Source: an uncultured Lachnospiraceae bacterium (lineage in GTDB: Bacteria > Bacillota > Clostridia > Lachnospirales > Lachnospiraceae). From it: 64,000 bases of DNA. This document shows positions 9,646 to 18,322 of this stretch, in pieces. Location of the stretch: positions 62,001 through 126,000 of the forward strand of contig CAKRJH010000005.1 in assembly GCA_934351255.1 (NCBI GenBank). Reading direction: 5' to 3'. Below the pieces are notes generated by a model. It made no database searches and was not told the origin of the DNA. It was given only the letters and a program-made list of their open reading frames with translations. The number at the start of each line of letters is the position of its first letter. Positions within the stretch are counted from its first letter, which is position 1. The translations under genes and the position numbers were made by a program.

Positions 9646-10662
9646 CTATTTTTTAATCTTGGCCTTCTTCACATGACTATACTGGCTGAAATTCGTCTTC
9701 TTGCCGCTGACGCTGTAGGCACGGACCTTTACATAATAGGTCTTTCCCTTCTTCAGTCCCTTGATCGTCTTTCCTTCATCGGCAGTCGTCACTACCTTGC
9801 TCTTTGAAAATCTCTTCGATGTGGAATACAGCACCTGATATCCGTGTGCTCCCTTGATCTTCTTCCAGGAAGAGGTCAGGGTCTTTTTCCCGGGATTCTT
9901 AACCTTCAATGCTGTCACGGATTCGGAAGTATCCAGTGCAGGCTCTTTGACAGGCTTGGCTGTCGGTTTTGCGGTCGCTGCCGGTGTCGCCGATGGCTTG
10001 GCAGTCGACTTCGGTGCCGTGGTAACATTCGGCGTCGCCACCGGTTTCAATCCCTCGTCGGCATTCTCATCACAGCCTATGGTAATATCATCCGTATTGC
10101 TCAGATACAGTGTCGGCCTGGTCACGTACCAGATATATCTGGCTCCCTCGATGGAGATCGATGCCTGGTCGATACTGATACGTCCCGGCGCAATGTTGTT
10201 GGCCGGATCTGCCGCATAAAAAACTCCGTTCGTATAATCTGTCACCAGGATCGCATGTGGTCTGCTCTTGTCATAGATCACAATGCCTTCCGGATGCTTT
10301 TCCAAAAGTGCAGCTAATGTCTCCTGTGTTCCGTCAAAATCAGCATGTCCCACAGTGATCCCCGCATACTGAAAGGTCCATTTCAATCCGGCTCCTTCTT
10401 CCCATGCTGTCGTTCTCATGGAATCCACCGTGGTATTCTCCCAGTTTGCGTTGCCATTCAACATGGCCGCTCTGCGCACCAGCATCACAGCTGAAGTCAG
10501 TGTACACAGCCCCCCCGATGGCTGCTTCAAAAATACACTGCTGCGGTTGATCTGTGAAAATGATGCCGCTGATACACCCGCCGGCTGCGCTGCTGTCGAT
10601 CCGAACGTCACAGCTACGGCCAGTGTAACCGATAACAATGTTTTGATAATTCGTTTTATCAT
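9646..10662 (-). CDS. Secreted C39-peptidase-like protein with a fibronectin type III domain
   Basis: A 338-residue exported protein. A signal peptide (residues 1-32, ending near AGVSA) is followed by a papain-like C39 region with a possible catalytic Cys in GGLCTLTSAVML, His in RPHAILVTDY and Asp in AADPANN. A Thr-Lys-Pro-Ala linker follows (about residues 205-245), then an Fn3 domain containing VTALKVKNPGKKTLTSSWKK and GKTYYVKVRAYS. The role is not known; cleavage of a cell-wall or peptide substrate is an inference. The RBS is AAGGAG, and a promoter lies at 10751-10779. It heads the uvrC run although it is unrelated in function. Confidence 0.7.
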   Translation of the reverse strand: MIKRIIKTLLSVTLAVAVTFGSTAAQPAGVSAASFSQINRSSVFLKQPSGGLCTLTSAVMLVRRAAMLNGNANWENTTVDSMRTTAWEEGAGLKWTFQYAGITVGHADFDGTQETLAALLEKHPEGIVIYDKSRPHAILVTDYTNGVFYAADPANNIAPGRISIDQASISIEGARYIWYVTRPTLYLSNTDDITIGCDENADEGLKPVATPNVTTAPKSTAKPSATPAATAKPTAKPVKEPALDTSESVTALKVKNPGKKTLTSSWKKIKGAHGYQVLYSTSKRFSKSKVVTTADEGKTIKGLKKGKTYYVKVRAYSVSGKKTNFSQYSHVKKAKIKK

Positions 10663-10750
10663 AACGTGCTCCTTATTTTCCTTCCCCCGAAGTGAAATAA
10701 AATGTGTAATTGTTAATAAATGTTACAATTCTCCCGCAATATGTTTTATA

Positions 10751-10779
10751 AGTGTAGCACAGTTTTTACGATTTGTAAA
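10751..10779 (-). promoter_or_regulatory. Promoter of the C39-like gene and probably the uvrC run
   Basis: On the minus strand TTTACA (10774-10779) and TACACT (10751-10756) are separated by 17 bp, about 88 bp before the ATG at 10662. No other comparable promoter was noticed before uvrC, so the whole run down to trmH may start here. Confidence 0.55.
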
Positions 10780-10837
10780 TGATTTAGTCCCGGAAAACCC
10801 TGTTTTTATGCCATTTTTCTCAGAAATATTATGTAAC

Positions 10838-10871
10838 AAAAAAGCCATGCGTTTTGTAACACATGGCTTTT
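10838..10871 (-). terminator. Terminator after the ftsH-HAD fusion gene
   Basis: The arms AAAAAAGCCATG and CATGGCTTTT form a hairpin; on the minus strand it is followed by a run of T. It lies 26 bp after the fusion gene stop. Confidence 0.75.
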
Positions 10872-10896
10872 AATTCTTAGTTTCTCTTAAGATTCG

Positions 10897-13617
10897 TTAT
10901 TTTTCGGATCCGTCCTCGTCTTTTTCTGAGGCGGGTGTCATGAATTTATCAATGATCTGTACCACGCCGTCCTCATCGTTCGATGCCGTCACATAATCTG
11001 CAACGTCCTTGACTGCCTGCTGTGCATTGCCCATCGCAACGCCCAGTCCCGCATAGCGCAGCATCGGAAGATCGTTGTAACTGTCGCCCGCGCAGATCAC
11101 ACGGGAACGGTCAAGTTCCAGATATTTGACCAGTTTCTCCACCGCAACACCCTTGTCGAGATGCTTCGGCATGATCTCCAGGAAGAACGGATCGGAACGG
11201 AAGATATTGAGTTTCTCCGCATATTTCTCCCGAAGATATTTCTCCGCATCGGCGATGCAGTCCGGCACACCGGATAACAGGATCTTGTTGATCGGGAAGT
11301 CGACTGCCTTCGGAAGGTCTTTGACCTCCGTGATCGTGAGTCCGCAGGCTCTGGCATCCAGCTCAATGTATTCGTTGATGCCGTTGCCGGAGATCAGCTC
11401 CTTGGTCTGGTCGCGGCACACCGTGATGCCGAGGTTCAGCGCACGTGCCTCCTCATAGATCGGGCGAATCACCTGCGGATCCAGCGTCTGATTGAAGATG
11501 CACTCTCCTGTCTTGCAGTTGATGACCGTGCCGCCGTTGTATGCGATCACGTATCCACCGTACTGCTCCAGGCTGATGCGCGCGGCTTCCCTGCGGATAC
11601 CGGCAATGCTTCGACCCGATGCAATAGCGATCGTCTTGCCTCTGTTCTGAGCCTCGATCAGTGCCTGTCTGGTATTCTCGGAAATCTGTTTGTCGGAGCC
11701 TACCAGTGTGCCGTCCACATCCAGGATCAGCGCATCGTAAAGGTCTCCCTCCGGCTCCTCGATCCCCTGTACCTGACGGAAGATCTTCATAAACTCTTTG
11801 CCGGTGATCGTCTCATGTTCGATCAGATACTCTGCCAGCTTGTCCAGCACGTCTCTGCTGTCCGCCAGCATGTCATAGGCTTTCTGGTAGCATTCCTTGA
11901 GGATGCGCATCACTTCCTGATCCACCTCGGACTCGGTGGCCTGTCCGCAGTTCATCACGGCGCGTCCGTCCAGGTACCGGTTCTGGATCGTCTCCAGCCC
12001 GATCATCCCAAACTTCTCGGACATACCGTACTGTGTCACCATGGCTCTGGCCAGGGACGTCGCCTGCTCTATATCATTGGATGCCCCTGTCGTAACCGAC
12101 CGGAACACGATCTCCTCGGAAGCACGCCCTCCAAACAGGGTGACAATGCGCGCCAGGATCTCGTCCTTGCTCATCAGGTATTTTTCTTCCTCCGGCACCT
12201 GCATCACATATCCCAGCGATCCCATGGTACGCGGTACGATCGTAATCTTCTGGACCGGCTCGGCATGCTTCTGCAATGCCGTGACAAGCGCATGACCCAC
12301 CTCATGGTACGCCACGATCCGCTTCTCCTCCTTGCCCAGGATGCGGTCTTTCTTTTCTTTACCTGCGATCACGACCTCCACGGCCTCAAACAGGTCTGCC
12401 TGGCAGACTGCCCGGCGTCCCGCCTTGACTGCCATAATGGCCGCCTCATTGATCATATTGGCCAGATCGGAACCAACGGCTCCGCTGGTCGCCAGGGCGA
12501 TCGCGTCAAAGTCCACAGACTCGTCCATCATCACGTCCTTGGCATGTACTTTCAGAATATCGACACGCCCCTTGAGATCCGGTTTCTCCACAATGATCCG
12601 GCGGTCGAAACGTCCCGGACGAAGCAACGCCTTATCCAGCACCTCAGGCCGGTTCGTCGCACCCAACACCACAAGTCCCTTGGAACTGTCGAAACCATCC
12701 ATCTCGGACAGCAGCTGGTTCAGTGTCTGCTCGCGCTCGTCATTGCCTCCGCCGTACTGGCTGTCACGGCTCTTGCCGACGGCATCGATCTCATCGATAA
12801 AGATGATACAAGGTGCCATGGACTGTGCCTGCTTGAACAGGTCACGCACACGGGATGCACCCACGCCGACAAACATCTCGACAAAGTCCGAACCGGACAG
12901 CGAGAAGAACGGCACGCCCGCCTCACCGGCCACAGCCTTGGCCAGCAATGTCTTACCGGTTCCCGGAGGGCCTACCAACAGCGCACCTTTCGGAAGTTTG
13001 GCACCGATCGCCGTATATTTCTGCGGATTGTGAAGGAAGTCGACCAGCTCCGTCAGCGACTCCATCGCCTCTTCCTGTCCTGCCACATCCTTGAAGGTGA
13101 CTCCCGTCTCCTTTTGAACATACATCTTGGCGTTGGACTTGCCCACGCCCATCACTCCGCCGGATCCGCGGGACATCATACGCCCGATAAAGATGAAGCC
13201 GATCCAGAGAAGTGCCAGCGGCAGTACATATGACAGCACCATATAAAGCAGGCTGGATGAACCGTCGGATACGTCTCTCTTAAAGTCCACTCCCGCCTTC
13301 TCCAGACGGTTCACCAGGTTGTAATCCATCGAGATGATCCCGGTGTAATAGGACATCTGATACAGGGAATTTCCCTGTGTCTTCGGTGTGATCTCGATCT
13401 GCGACGAGGTCAGGGTCACGGATTTGACCTGATCGTCGTCCAGCATCTTCAGAAACTCATTGTAAGTAATCTCTTTGTTGGTGGCACTGCGGATCTGACG
13501 GTTCATCAGACTGAATGCCAGAAAGACTCCCAGCGCGACCGCCAGACAGATCCATATGTGCCTGCGGTTCGGCTTGTTGGAGTTATTATCTCCTGAATTG
13601 TTTTGATTGTTGTCCAA
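10897..13617 (-). CDS. FtsH zinc metalloprotease fused to a Cof-type HAD phosphatase
   Basis: A 906-residue two-enzyme protein. Residues 1-620 are a membrane AAA+ protease of the FtsH family: membrane helices at about 20-38 and 122-146, Walker A GPPGTGKT (216-223), Walker B CIIFIDEIDA, arginine fingers in RPGRFDRR and the zinc motif HEVGH near 440 (HEAGH in most FtsH). Residues 625-895 are a HAD-IIB/Cof hydrolase with all four motifs: DVDGTLV (about 632), ASGRS, a Lys in HLDKGVAVEKL and GDSYNDLPML. The protease part ends at its usual place (EFMKIFRQVQGIEE) and the frame continues without a stop. Start is TTG with AGGAGG 8 bp upstream. The HAD substrate is unknown. Topology places both domains in the cytoplasm. 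Confidence 0.93.
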   Translation of the reverse strand: MDNNQNNSGDNNSNKPNRRHIWICLAVALGVFLAFSLMNRQIRSATNKEITYNEFLKMLDDDQVKSVTLTSSQIEITPKTQGNSLYQMSYYTGIISMDYNLVNRLEKAGVDFKRDVSDGSSSLLYMVLSYVLPLALLWIGFIFIGRMMSRGSGGVMGVGKSNAKMYVQKETGVTFKDVAGQEEAMESLTELVDFLHNPQKYTAIGAKLPKGALLVGPPGTGKTLLAKAVAGEAGVPFFSLSGSDFVEMFVGVGASRVRDLFKQAQSMAPCIIFIDEIDAVGKSRDSQYGGGNDEREQTLNQLLSEMDGFDSSKGLVVLGATNRPEVLDKALLRPGRFDRRIIVEKPDLKGRVDILKVHAKDVMMDESVDFDAIALATSGAVGSDLANMINEAAIMAVKAGRRAVCQADLFEAVEVVIAGKEKKDRILGKEEKRIVAYHEVGHALVTALQKHAEPVQKITIVPRTMGSLGYVMQVPEEEKYLMSKDEILARIVTLFGGRASEEIVFRSVTTGASNDIEQATSLARAMVTQYGMSEKFGMIGLETIQNRYLDGRAVMNCGQATESEVDQEVMRILKECYQKAYDMLADSRDVLDKLAEYLIEHETITGKEFMKIFRQVQGIEEPEGDLYDALILDVDGTLVGSDKQISENTRQALIEAQNRGKTIAIASGRSIAGIRREAARISLEQYGGYVIAYNGGTVINCKTGECIFNQTLDPQVIRPIYEEARALNLGITVCRDQTKELISGNGINEYIELDARACGLTITEVKDLPKAVDFPINKILLSGVPDCIADAEKYLREKYAEKLNIFRSDPFFLEIMPKHLDKGVAVEKLVKYLELDRSRVICAGDSYNDLPMLRYAGLGVAMGNAQQAVKDVADYVTASNDEDGVVQIIDKFMTPASEKDEDGSEK

Positions 13618-13658
13618 ATATAGTTCCTCCTACTGTACCATTTTGCACTCTGAGACCA

Positions 13659-13687
13659 ATTATACTGGTAGTATTCGCATAAATCAA
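13659..13687 (-). promoter_or_regulatory. Promoter of the ftsH-HAD gene
   Basis: On the minus strand TTGATT (13682-13687) and TATAAT (13659-13664) are separated by 17 bp, about 42 bp before the TTG start at 13617. It is divergent from the pyrG promoter. Confidence 0.7.
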
Positions 13688-13752
13688 TAAGTACAGTCTA
13701 AAGAAAATCTGAATTTTCTGTGATTTTCCATCCATTTTCCTGCAAATAATGA

Positions 13753-13782
13753 TTGAAAGACATTGTGGTTTTGCGTTATAAT
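13753..13782 (+). promoter_or_regulatory. Promoter of pyrG
   Basis: TTGAAA (13753-13758) and TATAAT (13777-13782) are separated by 18 bp. Transcription would start near 13789, giving a leader of about 55 bases. I see no attenuator hairpin in that leader. Confidence 0.7.
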
Positions 13783-13843
13783 GAAGAGTGTTTTTTAGTT
13801 CACAGTTTACGTTCACATTTTACATTATAAGGAGGACATCGTT

Positions 13844-15460
13844 TTGGCAGTGAAATATGTGTTTGTGACAGGTGGCGTAGTATCCGGTCTTGGAAAAGGG
13901 ATTACCGCAGCCTCTCTGGGACGACTTCTGAAGATGAGAGGATACAGCGTGACCATGCAGAAGTTTGATCCATATATCAATATCGACCCGGGTACCATGA
14001 ACCCGGTACAGCACGGTGAAGTCTTTGTGACCGATGACGGAGCAGAGACCGATCTGGATCTTGGACACTATGAACGTTTTATCGACGAGAGCCTGACCAA
14101 GCAGTCCAACGTCACCACCGGAAAGGTGTACTGGTCTGTTCTGAACAAGGAGCGCCGCGGAGATTACGGCGGTGGCACGGTTCAGGTCATCCCTCACATT
14201 ACCAATGAGATCAAGAGCCGTTTCTATCGCAACGACGGCTGCAAGGATACACAGATTGCGATCATCGAGGTCGGAGGAACCGCCGGCGATATTGAATCCC
14301 AGCCATTTCTGGAGTCCATCCGCCAGTTCCAGCATGACGTCGGACACAAAAACGCGATCCTGATCCATGTCACCCTGATCCCTTACCTGAATGCGTCCGG
14401 CGAGATGAAGACCAAGCCGACCCAGGCCAGTGTCAAGGAACTCCAGGGCATGGGCATCCAGCCGGATGTGATCGTCTGCCGTACCGAGCATCCTCTGGAG
14501 CCGGGCATCAAGGACAAGATCGCACTGTTCTGTAATGTTCCGACCAGTCACGTACTCCAGAATCTGGATGTGGAGACGCTGTACGAAGCTCCCCTGGCGA
14601 TGGAAAAAGAACATCTGGCCGACGTCGTATGCGACTGCCTGCAGCTTGACTGTCCGGAACCGGACATCGCAGAGTGGCAGGATATGGTTCACAATATCAA
14701 GACTCTCGAAAAAGAGGTCACTGTCGCACTGGTCGGCAAATATACTTCCCTGCACGATGCTTACATCAGTGTCGTGGAGGCTCTGAAACACGGCGGCTTC
14801 TCCCACAAATCCAATGTCAACATCAAGTGGGTTCCTTCCGAGGATCTCAATGAGTCCAATGTCGATGAGACTCTGGGAGATGTCAGCGGCATTCTGGTAC
14901 CGGGCGGCTTCGGCGACCGCGGTATCGACGGAAAGATCCTGGCGATCCGGTATGCCCGCGAGCACAACATCCCATTCCTGGGACTGTGTCTGGGTATGCA
15001 GCTTGCCATTGTTGAGTTTGCCCGCCATGTGATCGGCTTCAACGATGCACACAGCATTGAGCTGGATCCACAGACAACCCATCCGGTCATCCATCTGATG
15101 CCGGATCAGGACGGTATTGAGGACATCGGAGGAACCTTACGTCTTGGCTCCTATCCTTGTGTTCTCGATCCGGCCTCCAAAGCATATGCTTTATATGGAA
15201 CCGAGACGATTCATGAGAGACATCGTCACCGTTACGAGGTCAACAACCTCTATCGTGATGCTCTGATCCAGGGAGGCATGCTGCTTTCCGGACAGTCTCC
15301 TGACGGACGTATTGTCGAGATGTGTGAGCTGCCAGACCATCCATGGTTTATCGCCACCCAGGCGCATCCGGAGTTCAAGTCCCGTCCAAACCACCCACAT
15401 CCTCTGTTCAAGGGCTTTGTCGGTGCCGCATTGGACTATCAGGAAAAGAATCACAAATAA
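13844..15460 (+). CDS. pyrG: CTP synthase
   Basis: PyrG makes CTP from UTP, ATP and glutamine, the last step of pyrimidine nucleotide synthesis. The 538 residues include the synthase domain with VFVTGGVVSGLGKGITAASL and QKFDPYINIDPGTMNP, and a class I glutaminase domain with GLCLGMQLA (catalytic Cys) and the His-containing HPEFKSRPNHP. The start is a TTG with AAGGAGG ending 8 bp before it; translation from there gives the expected N-terminus (AVKYVFVTGG). It is followed by a strong terminator and is probably a single-gene unit. Confidence 0.98.
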   Translation: MAVKYVFVTGGVVSGLGKGITAASLGRLLKMRGYSVTMQKFDPYINIDPGTMNPVQHGEVFVTDDGAETDLDLGHYERFIDESLTKQSNVTTGKVYWSVLNKERRGDYGGGTVQVIPHITNEIKSRFYRNDGCKDTQIAIIEVGGTAGDIESQPFLESIRQFQHDVGHKNAILIHVTLIPYLNASGEMKTKPTQASVKELQGMGIQPDVIVCRTEHPLEPGIKDKIALFCNVPTSHVLQNLDVETLYEAPLAMEKEHLADVVCDCLQLDCPEPDIAEWQDMVHNIKTLEKEVTVALVGKYTSLHDAYISVVEALKHGGFSHKSNVNIKWVPSEDLNESNVDETLGDVSGILVPGGFGDRGIDGKILAIRYAREHNIPFLGLCLGMQLAIVEFARHVIGFNDAHSIELDPQTTHPVIHLMPDQDGIEDIGGTLRLGSYPCVLDPASKAYALYGTETIHERHRHRYEVNNLYRDALIQGGMLLSGQSPDGRIVEMCELPDHPWFIATQAHPEFKSRPNHPHPLFKGFVGAALDYQEKNHK

Positions 15461-15474
15461 CAGCTCGTACACAC

Positions 15475-15508
15475 GGCCGGTTTCCTTCCCGGAAACCGGC
15501 CTTTTTTT
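15475..15508 (+). terminator. Terminator after pyrG
   Basis: An 11 bp perfect stem, GGCCGGTTTCC with GGAAACCGGCC around a 5-base loop, is followed by seven T. This is a strong Rho-independent terminator 14 bp after the pyrG stop. Confidence 0.93.
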
Positions 15509-15539
15509 CCTTTTCTTAGGAATGACAGGAGGAATTTTT

Positions 15540-16733
15540 GTGAAGAACAGAAAACCATTGATACTGGCCACCCTGTGGCTTGGCACGGCGGCCATCCTCT
15601 GCGGATGCGGCCTCGCTTCCCACAAAGGTACGGACCGCTCATCCAAACAGCAGACAGAAACTGTAAAGGACGATGCATCCACCACATCCTACACGCTGCA
15701 GACCGGTGAGCTTCTGACGCTCTCCGAGGAGGATCCGATCACTTCCTGCCAGAGCAGCGATGATTCGATCCTGTCTGCCACCACAGACGGCACACTTCAC
15801 GCCAAAAAGGCCGGTACCGTGCAGGTCACGACAGGCACCGGCAAGGATACAATGGTCTATGAGGTCACGGTCGGCAAGCGCGGCATGGTCTACCCTTCCT
15901 TTTCCATGATGGAGCAGGAACACCTCGACCTGCAGTTTTCCAACCGCCGGACTCCTCATGTCACCTGGACTTCCTCAGATCCTTCGGTGGCCAAAGTCAG
16001 CAAATCCGGCAAAGTCACGGCGCAGTCCATCGGAACTGCCACGCTGACCGGCACGTCCAAAAACCACACCTACCAGTGTGATCTCACCGTCACCAAACGC
16101 ATCAAAAGTGTGATCTATCTGACGTTTGACGATGGCCCAAACAGCTACACGACGCCAAAGATCCTCAATATTCTCAAGAAAAACCACGTCAAGGCAACAT
16201 TCTTCGAGCTGCGCCCGGCATCCTATGATTACCATCTCACAAAGAGAGTTATTGACGAGGGACACACCCTGGCACTGCACGGTTTCCAGCATAAGTATGA
16301 TATTATCTACAAATCCGAGAAGGTCTACCACGAAAATCTCGACAAGCTGCGCGACCTGTTCTTCCACAAATTTGGCGTGTGGTGCACGGTCTCCCGCTTT
16401 CCGGGCGGAAGTTCCAACACCGTCAGCCGCTACACTCCGGGCATCATGACGAAACTCACCCGCGATCTGGAAAGCTTTGGCTACCATTATTTTGACTGGA
16501 ATGTGGACAGTGGCGATGCCGGCGGGGCGAGAACGGCATCCGAGGAATTCCGCAATGTCAAACGAGAGTTAGTCAAGGGGCGCGCCAATGTGGTGCTGAT
16601 GCACGACTACGCCGGCAACAACAAGACGATCCGCGCGCTCGATGATATTATCCGCTACGGCAAGAAGCACGGATACACCTTCCTGCCGATCACTGCCAGC
16701 ACCGATCAGATTCACCACGAAGTCAACAACTGA
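15540..16733 (+). CDS. Polysaccharide deacetylase lipoprotein with a Big2 domain
   Basis: A 397-residue surface protein that probably removes acetyl groups from peptidoglycan or another polymer. A lipoprotein signal (lipobox-like LCGC about residue 20) leads to a linker, a bacterial Ig-like Big2 domain (TWTSSDPSVAKVSKSGKVTA) and a NodB/CE4 deacetylase domain. The latter has YLTFDDGPNS (metal and base Asp), the metal ligands in LALHGFQH, RFPGGSSNT, and VVLMHDYAG with the late catalytic His. The start is GTG at 15540, with AGGAGG 7 bp upstream; the codons before it lie in the pyrG terminator. Attachment to sugar polymer by the Big2 domain is inference. Confidence 0.88.
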   Translation: MKNRKPLILATLWLGTAAILCGCGLASHKGTDRSSKQQTETVKDDASTTSYTLQTGELLTLSEEDPITSCQSSDDSILSATTDGTLHAKKAGTVQVTTGTGKDTMVYEVTVGKRGMVYPSFSMMEQEHLDLQFSNRRTPHVTWTSSDPSVAKVSKSGKVTAQSIGTATLTGTSKNHTYQCDLTVTKRIKSVIYLTFDDGPNSYTTPKILNILKKNHVKATFFELRPASYDYHLTKRVIDEGHTLALHGFQHKYDIIYKSEKVYHENLDKLRDLFFHKFGVWCTVSRFPGGSSNTVSRYTPGIMTKLTRDLESFGYHYFDWNVDSGDAGGARTASEEFRNVKRELVKGRANVVLMHDYAGNNKTIRALDDIIRYGKKHGYTFLPITASTDQIHHEVNN

Positions 16734-16796
16734 TCACGCAGACAACAGCATCTCTTCGGACAACGCGTCTGCAAAAATCCGACAGATTTTACAACA

Positions 16797-16830
16797 CAAA
16801 AGGCCACAGGGCAATGCCCCATGGCCTTTT
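16797..16830. terminator. Bidirectional terminator between the deacetylase gene and pgi
   Basis: AAAAGGCCA and TGGCCTTTT pair around an inner GGGC/GCCC stem, with A and T runs on opposite sides, so it can end transcription from both convergent genes. Confidence 0.85.
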
Positions 16831-16880
16831 CTAATATGTTTTCTTTCGGAAAACGGGATGACATATAAGATATATAATAA

Positions 16881-18227
16881 TTACAGTCTCTTCAGCAACT
16901 CTTCTCTCATCTCTTCATAACCAGGCTTGCCAAGCAGAGCAAACATGTTCTTCTTGTAGCTCTCTACGCCCGGCTGGTTGAATGGATTTACACCCAGTGT
17001 ATATCCGCTGACACCACATGCGAACTCGAAGAAGTAGAATAACTGTCCGAGATAGAACTCGTTCTGCTCAGGAACCTTGATCACAAGGTTTGGTACATTA
17101 CCATCGGTATGAGCAAGCTGTGTTCCCTTCATGGCACTCTTGTTGATGAAGTCCAGATTCTTGCCTGCCAGATAGTTCAGACCATCCAGATCGACAGCCT
17201 CCTCCTCGATCGTCAGATCCAGAGCCGGCTTCTCAAGCTCCATCACGGTCTCGAACATGATACGGGAACCGTCCTGGATAAACTGTCCCATGGAGTGCAG
17301 ATCTGTGGTCAGATCAACAGAGGCAGGGAACAGACCCTTCTGATCCTTTCCTTCACTCTCGCCGTATAACTGTTTCCACCACTCAGCCACATAGTGGAAG
17401 ATTGGCTCGTAGTTACACAGGATCTCTACGGATTTGCCCTTGCGGAGCATAATATTGCGGACTGCAGCATACTGCAGCGCATCATTTTCCTCAAAATCCT
17501 TCTCCAGGCAGAGCGTTCTCATGGATGCAGCACCGTCCATCAGCTTCTGGATATCTGCACCGCTGACTGCGATTGGAAGGAGACCTACTGCAGTCAGTAC
17601 AGAGAAACGTCCTCCTACATCGTCAGGAACAACGAAGCACTCATACCCCTCTTCGGCAGCCAGGCTCTTTAATGCGCCCTTCTCCTTGTCGGTGGTAGCA
17701 TAGATACGCTTTGCAGCCTCGATCTTGCCATACTTATCTTCCAGCAGTTTCTTGAAAATACGGAACGCAACGGCAGGCTCGGTGGTTGTACCGGACTTGC
17801 TGATGACATTGACAGAGAAATCTCTGTCACCTACGGTCTCAATCAACTGAGATAAGTAGGTACCGCTTAAGTTATTGCCACAGTAATAGATCTCTGGTGT
17901 CTTGCGGACCTCCGGAGATACGCTGTTATAAAAGCTATGTCTTAAAAACTCAATGGCCGCTCTCGCTCCCAGATAGGAACCTCCGATACCGATCACGATC
18001 AGAACCTCTGAATCGGACTTAATCTTCTCTGCTGCTGCCTGAATGCGCGCAAACTCTTCCTTATCGTAATCGACCGGCAGATCGATCCAACCCAGGAAAT
18101 CATTACCTGCGCCATTTCTTCCCACTAAAACTTCTTTCGCATCATTGGTGATCTTGCCCATGGCAGCCATCTCATCCTGAGACACTACGTTCTTTACCAG
18201 GGAATAATCAAACTTAACCTGTGCCAT
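16881..18227 (-). CDS. pgi: Glucose-6-phosphate isomerase
   Basis: Pgi interconverts glucose 6-phosphate and fructose 6-phosphate in glycolysis and gluconeogenesis. The 448-residue size is typical for Firmicutes. Visible family motifs are VIGIGGSYLGARAAIEFLRH, VISKSGTTTEPAVAFRI (phosphate-binding), GGRFSVLTAVGLLP and, near the end, GVNPFNQPGVESYK. ATG at 18227 has GGAGGAAAC upstream and gives the family N-terminus; a longer frame extends upstream without a ribosome site. It is convergent with the deacetylase gene and downstream of dnaB. Confidence 0.97.
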   Translation of the reverse strand: MAQVKFDYSLVKNVVSQDEMAAMGKITNDAKEVLVGRNGAGNDFLGWIDLPVDYDKEEFARIQAAAEKIKSDSEVLIVIGIGGSYLGARAAIEFLRHSFYNSVSPEVRKTPEIYYCGNNLSGTYLSQLIETVGDRDFSVNVISKSGTTTEPAVAFRIFKKLLEDKYGKIEAAKRIYATTDKEKGALKSLAAEEGYECFVVPDDVGGRFSVLTAVGLLPIAVSGADIQKLMDGAASMRTLCLEKDFEENDALQYAAVRNIMLRKGKSVEILCNYEPIFHYVAEWWKQLYGESEGKDQKGLFPASVDLTTDLHSMGQFIQDGSRIMFETVMELEKPALDLTIEEEAVDLDGLNYLAGKNLDFINKSAMKGTQLAHTDGNVPNLVIKVPEQNEFYLGQLFYFFEFACGVSGYTLGVNPFNQPGVESYKKNMFALLGKPGYEEMREELLKRL

Positions 18228-18322
18228 TTGTTTCCTCCATTCCGTCGCCAAAGCGACATTTAAATCCTTTAGTATTCTACTCGGTTCGCTCTCCCAAGTC
18301 AATCCCTGCCCACTTTACTTCC

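Noticed and set aside
11100..11750. HAD phosphatase as a separate gene downstream of ftsH
   Set aside because: There is no stop between the domains and no usable in-frame ATG, GTG or TTG before the HAD motif I; the one ATG near the ribosome-like site is out of frame and stops after two codons.
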